Assembly (NCBI GenBank): GCA_016178435.1
Contig: JACOTK010000009.1
Location: 1-7,981 of the forward strand
Direction: 5' to 3'
From: Actinomycetota bacterium
Lineage (GTDB): Bacteria; Actinomycetota; Acidimicrobiia; Acidimicrobiales; CADCSY01
DNA: 7,981 nt
The notes beneath the pieces are model-generated. The model was not told the DNA's origin. It searched no databases and saw only the letters and a list, made by a program, of their open reading frames with translations. A program made the position numbers and the translations under genes. This document shows, piece after piece, positions 7,416-7,981 of this stretch; position 1 is the stretch's first letter; each line of letters begins with the position of its first letter.

Positions 7416-7451
7416 ACAGTAGTTGACCTCATCGGAGCCGGGGCATACTGT
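7416..7451. repeat. Inverted repeat ACAGTA / TACTGT framing the divergent promoter region
   Basis: ACAGTA at 7416-7421 and TACTGT at 7446-7451 are perfect inverse copies with centres 30 bases apart, close to three helical turns. The right copy is the -10 element of the rightward promoter. The left copy sits just before its -35 and reads TACTGT on the minus strand, where it could be a -10 for tetR with a start near 7409, although no good -35 precedes it. It could be an operator, a pair of divergent -10 elements, or chance. Confidence 0.35.
7423..7451 (+). promoter_or_regulatory. Sigma70-type promoter for the gene at 7539
   Basis: TTGACC (7423-7428) and TACTGT (7446-7451) are separated by exactly 17 bases. 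The -35 matches five of six consensus bases and the -10 fits TAnnnT. Transcription would start near 7458, leaving a leader of about 80 bases. It lies in the divergent space with tetR, where that regulator could act on it. Confidence 0.6.
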
Positions 7452-7538
7452 GCGAGCAAGAGATTGCATTTGTTAGCTGATGACTAATCGTGACCCAAAT
7501 GGCACGAAATGATGGCATCGGCACGAAGGGGGTTCACG

Positions 7539-7981
7539 GTGACAACCGATCAAGTCAGCTTCACCGCCGACGAGTTGCTTGCAAGCCATGCCTATGCAGA
7601 GCCGTTGGTGGTGCCGTCTTTGGGCGACGCTCTCTTCCACGGCGACTTCGACGCCTCCGGCGAGTATGTGTCGCCTCGCACCCTGAATCGTTGGCCGGCG
7701 ATCAAGGCGTGGAGGGCGAAGCACGAGGCGGAGACGGGAATGCCGTTGATTGCGTGTCCCCCGGATTTCTTTGCCGATTTCTATCCGAACGTGAAGCAGG
7801 CACAGTACCTGCTGTCCGAGGGGCTTCGTGATCCGCTGGTGCAGCTCATCACCCACATCGGCACCATCGAGGGCTTCGGAGCGATCATCCGCCACGTGCA
7901 GACCGATGATCTCCAACGCCACTTCGCCGACTCCATCGAGGGCACCGCGACGGCCCATCTCGGACTTGGCCTGTACGAGGC
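7539..7981 (+). CDS. Unrecognised protein, N-terminal part (3' end outside window)
   Basis: The frame from GTG 7539 stays open to the right edge and gives 147 complete codons, beginning MTTDQVSFTADELLASHAYA. The sequence AAGGGGG lies 6 bases before the GTG and decides the start. In-frame ATGs at 7509 and 7512 would add about ten residues without a comparable site, and an in-frame TGA at 7491 closes the frame upstream. Third positions are clearly G or C rich from about 7640 on. The protein looks soluble, with no signal peptide or membrane segment in the visible part. Visible stretches include RTLNRWPAIKAWRAKHEAET (47-66), PPDFFADFYPNVKQAQYLL (74-92) and a run with E111, H119, E134 and H140 in what look like helices. 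Those residues might hint at a metal-binding helical protein, but no known motif is complete and I do not assign a family. It is likely a target of the divergent TetR regulator. Confidence 0.75.
   Translation, partial: MTTDQVSFTADELLASHAYAEPLVVPSLGDALFHGDFDASGEYVSPRTLNRWPAIKAWRAKHEAETGMPLIACPPDFFADFYPNVKQAQYLLSEGLRDPLVQLITHIGTIEGFGAIIRHVQTDDLQRHFADSIEGTATAHLGLGLYE

Noticed and set aside
6474..7487. A 337-codon open frame on the plus strand opposite tetR
   Set aside because: It spans the tetR gene, the untranslated gap and the divergent promoter region, which no real gene should do here.
7473..7958. A 161-codon minus-strand frame at the right edge
   Set aside because: It is a shadow of the plus-strand gene at 7539, which has a ribosome-binding site, a promoter and better codon use.

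Overview
This is a GC-rich window that reads as actinobacterial chromosome. The main evidence is a GltB start region (QGLYDPNFEHDACGVAF) and a GltD start region (GDASGFLKHGRE) that resemble high-GC Gram-positive homologues, GTG starts on several genes, and codons strongly biased to G or C at the third position. The exact lineage cannot be read from the sequence; a deep-branching actinobacterium is only a guess.

Layout from left to right: (1) the 3' end of an unrecognised plus-strand gene enters from the left edge and runs towards gltD. (2) A minus-strand operon, gltB then gltD (6184 down to 196), fills about three quarters of the window. It encodes the large and small subunits of bacterial NADPH-type glutamate synthase (GOGAT), and the two genes overlap by 8 bases. 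(3) A gap of about 570 bases (6185-6758) holds the gltB leader, a candidate gltB promoter, a 16-bp hairpin with an alternative pairing partner, and about 280 bases with no convincing gene. (4) A minus-strand TetR-family regulator follows (7364 down to 6759). (5) A 174-base divergent intergenic region carries a good sigma70-type promoter pointing right. (6) The 5' part of an unrecognised plus-strand gene starts at 7539 and runs off the right edge.

Functionally, GltB releases ammonia from glutamine in its N-terminal amidotransferase domain and channels it to the FMN domain. There 2-oxoglutarate is converted to glutamate, using electrons that GltD takes from NADPH through FAD and iron-sulphur clusters. 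The subunits are needed together, and the translational overlap fits that. The TetR protein and the divergent right-hand gene look like a regulator-target pair separate from nitrogen assimilation.

I see no clear novel multi-gene system, CRISPR array, insertion sequence, tRNA or rRNA. The points most worth a second look are the structured 6420-6740 region, the inverted repeat framing the divergent promoter region, and a C6 run near the end of the left-edge gene that may hide a frameshift.
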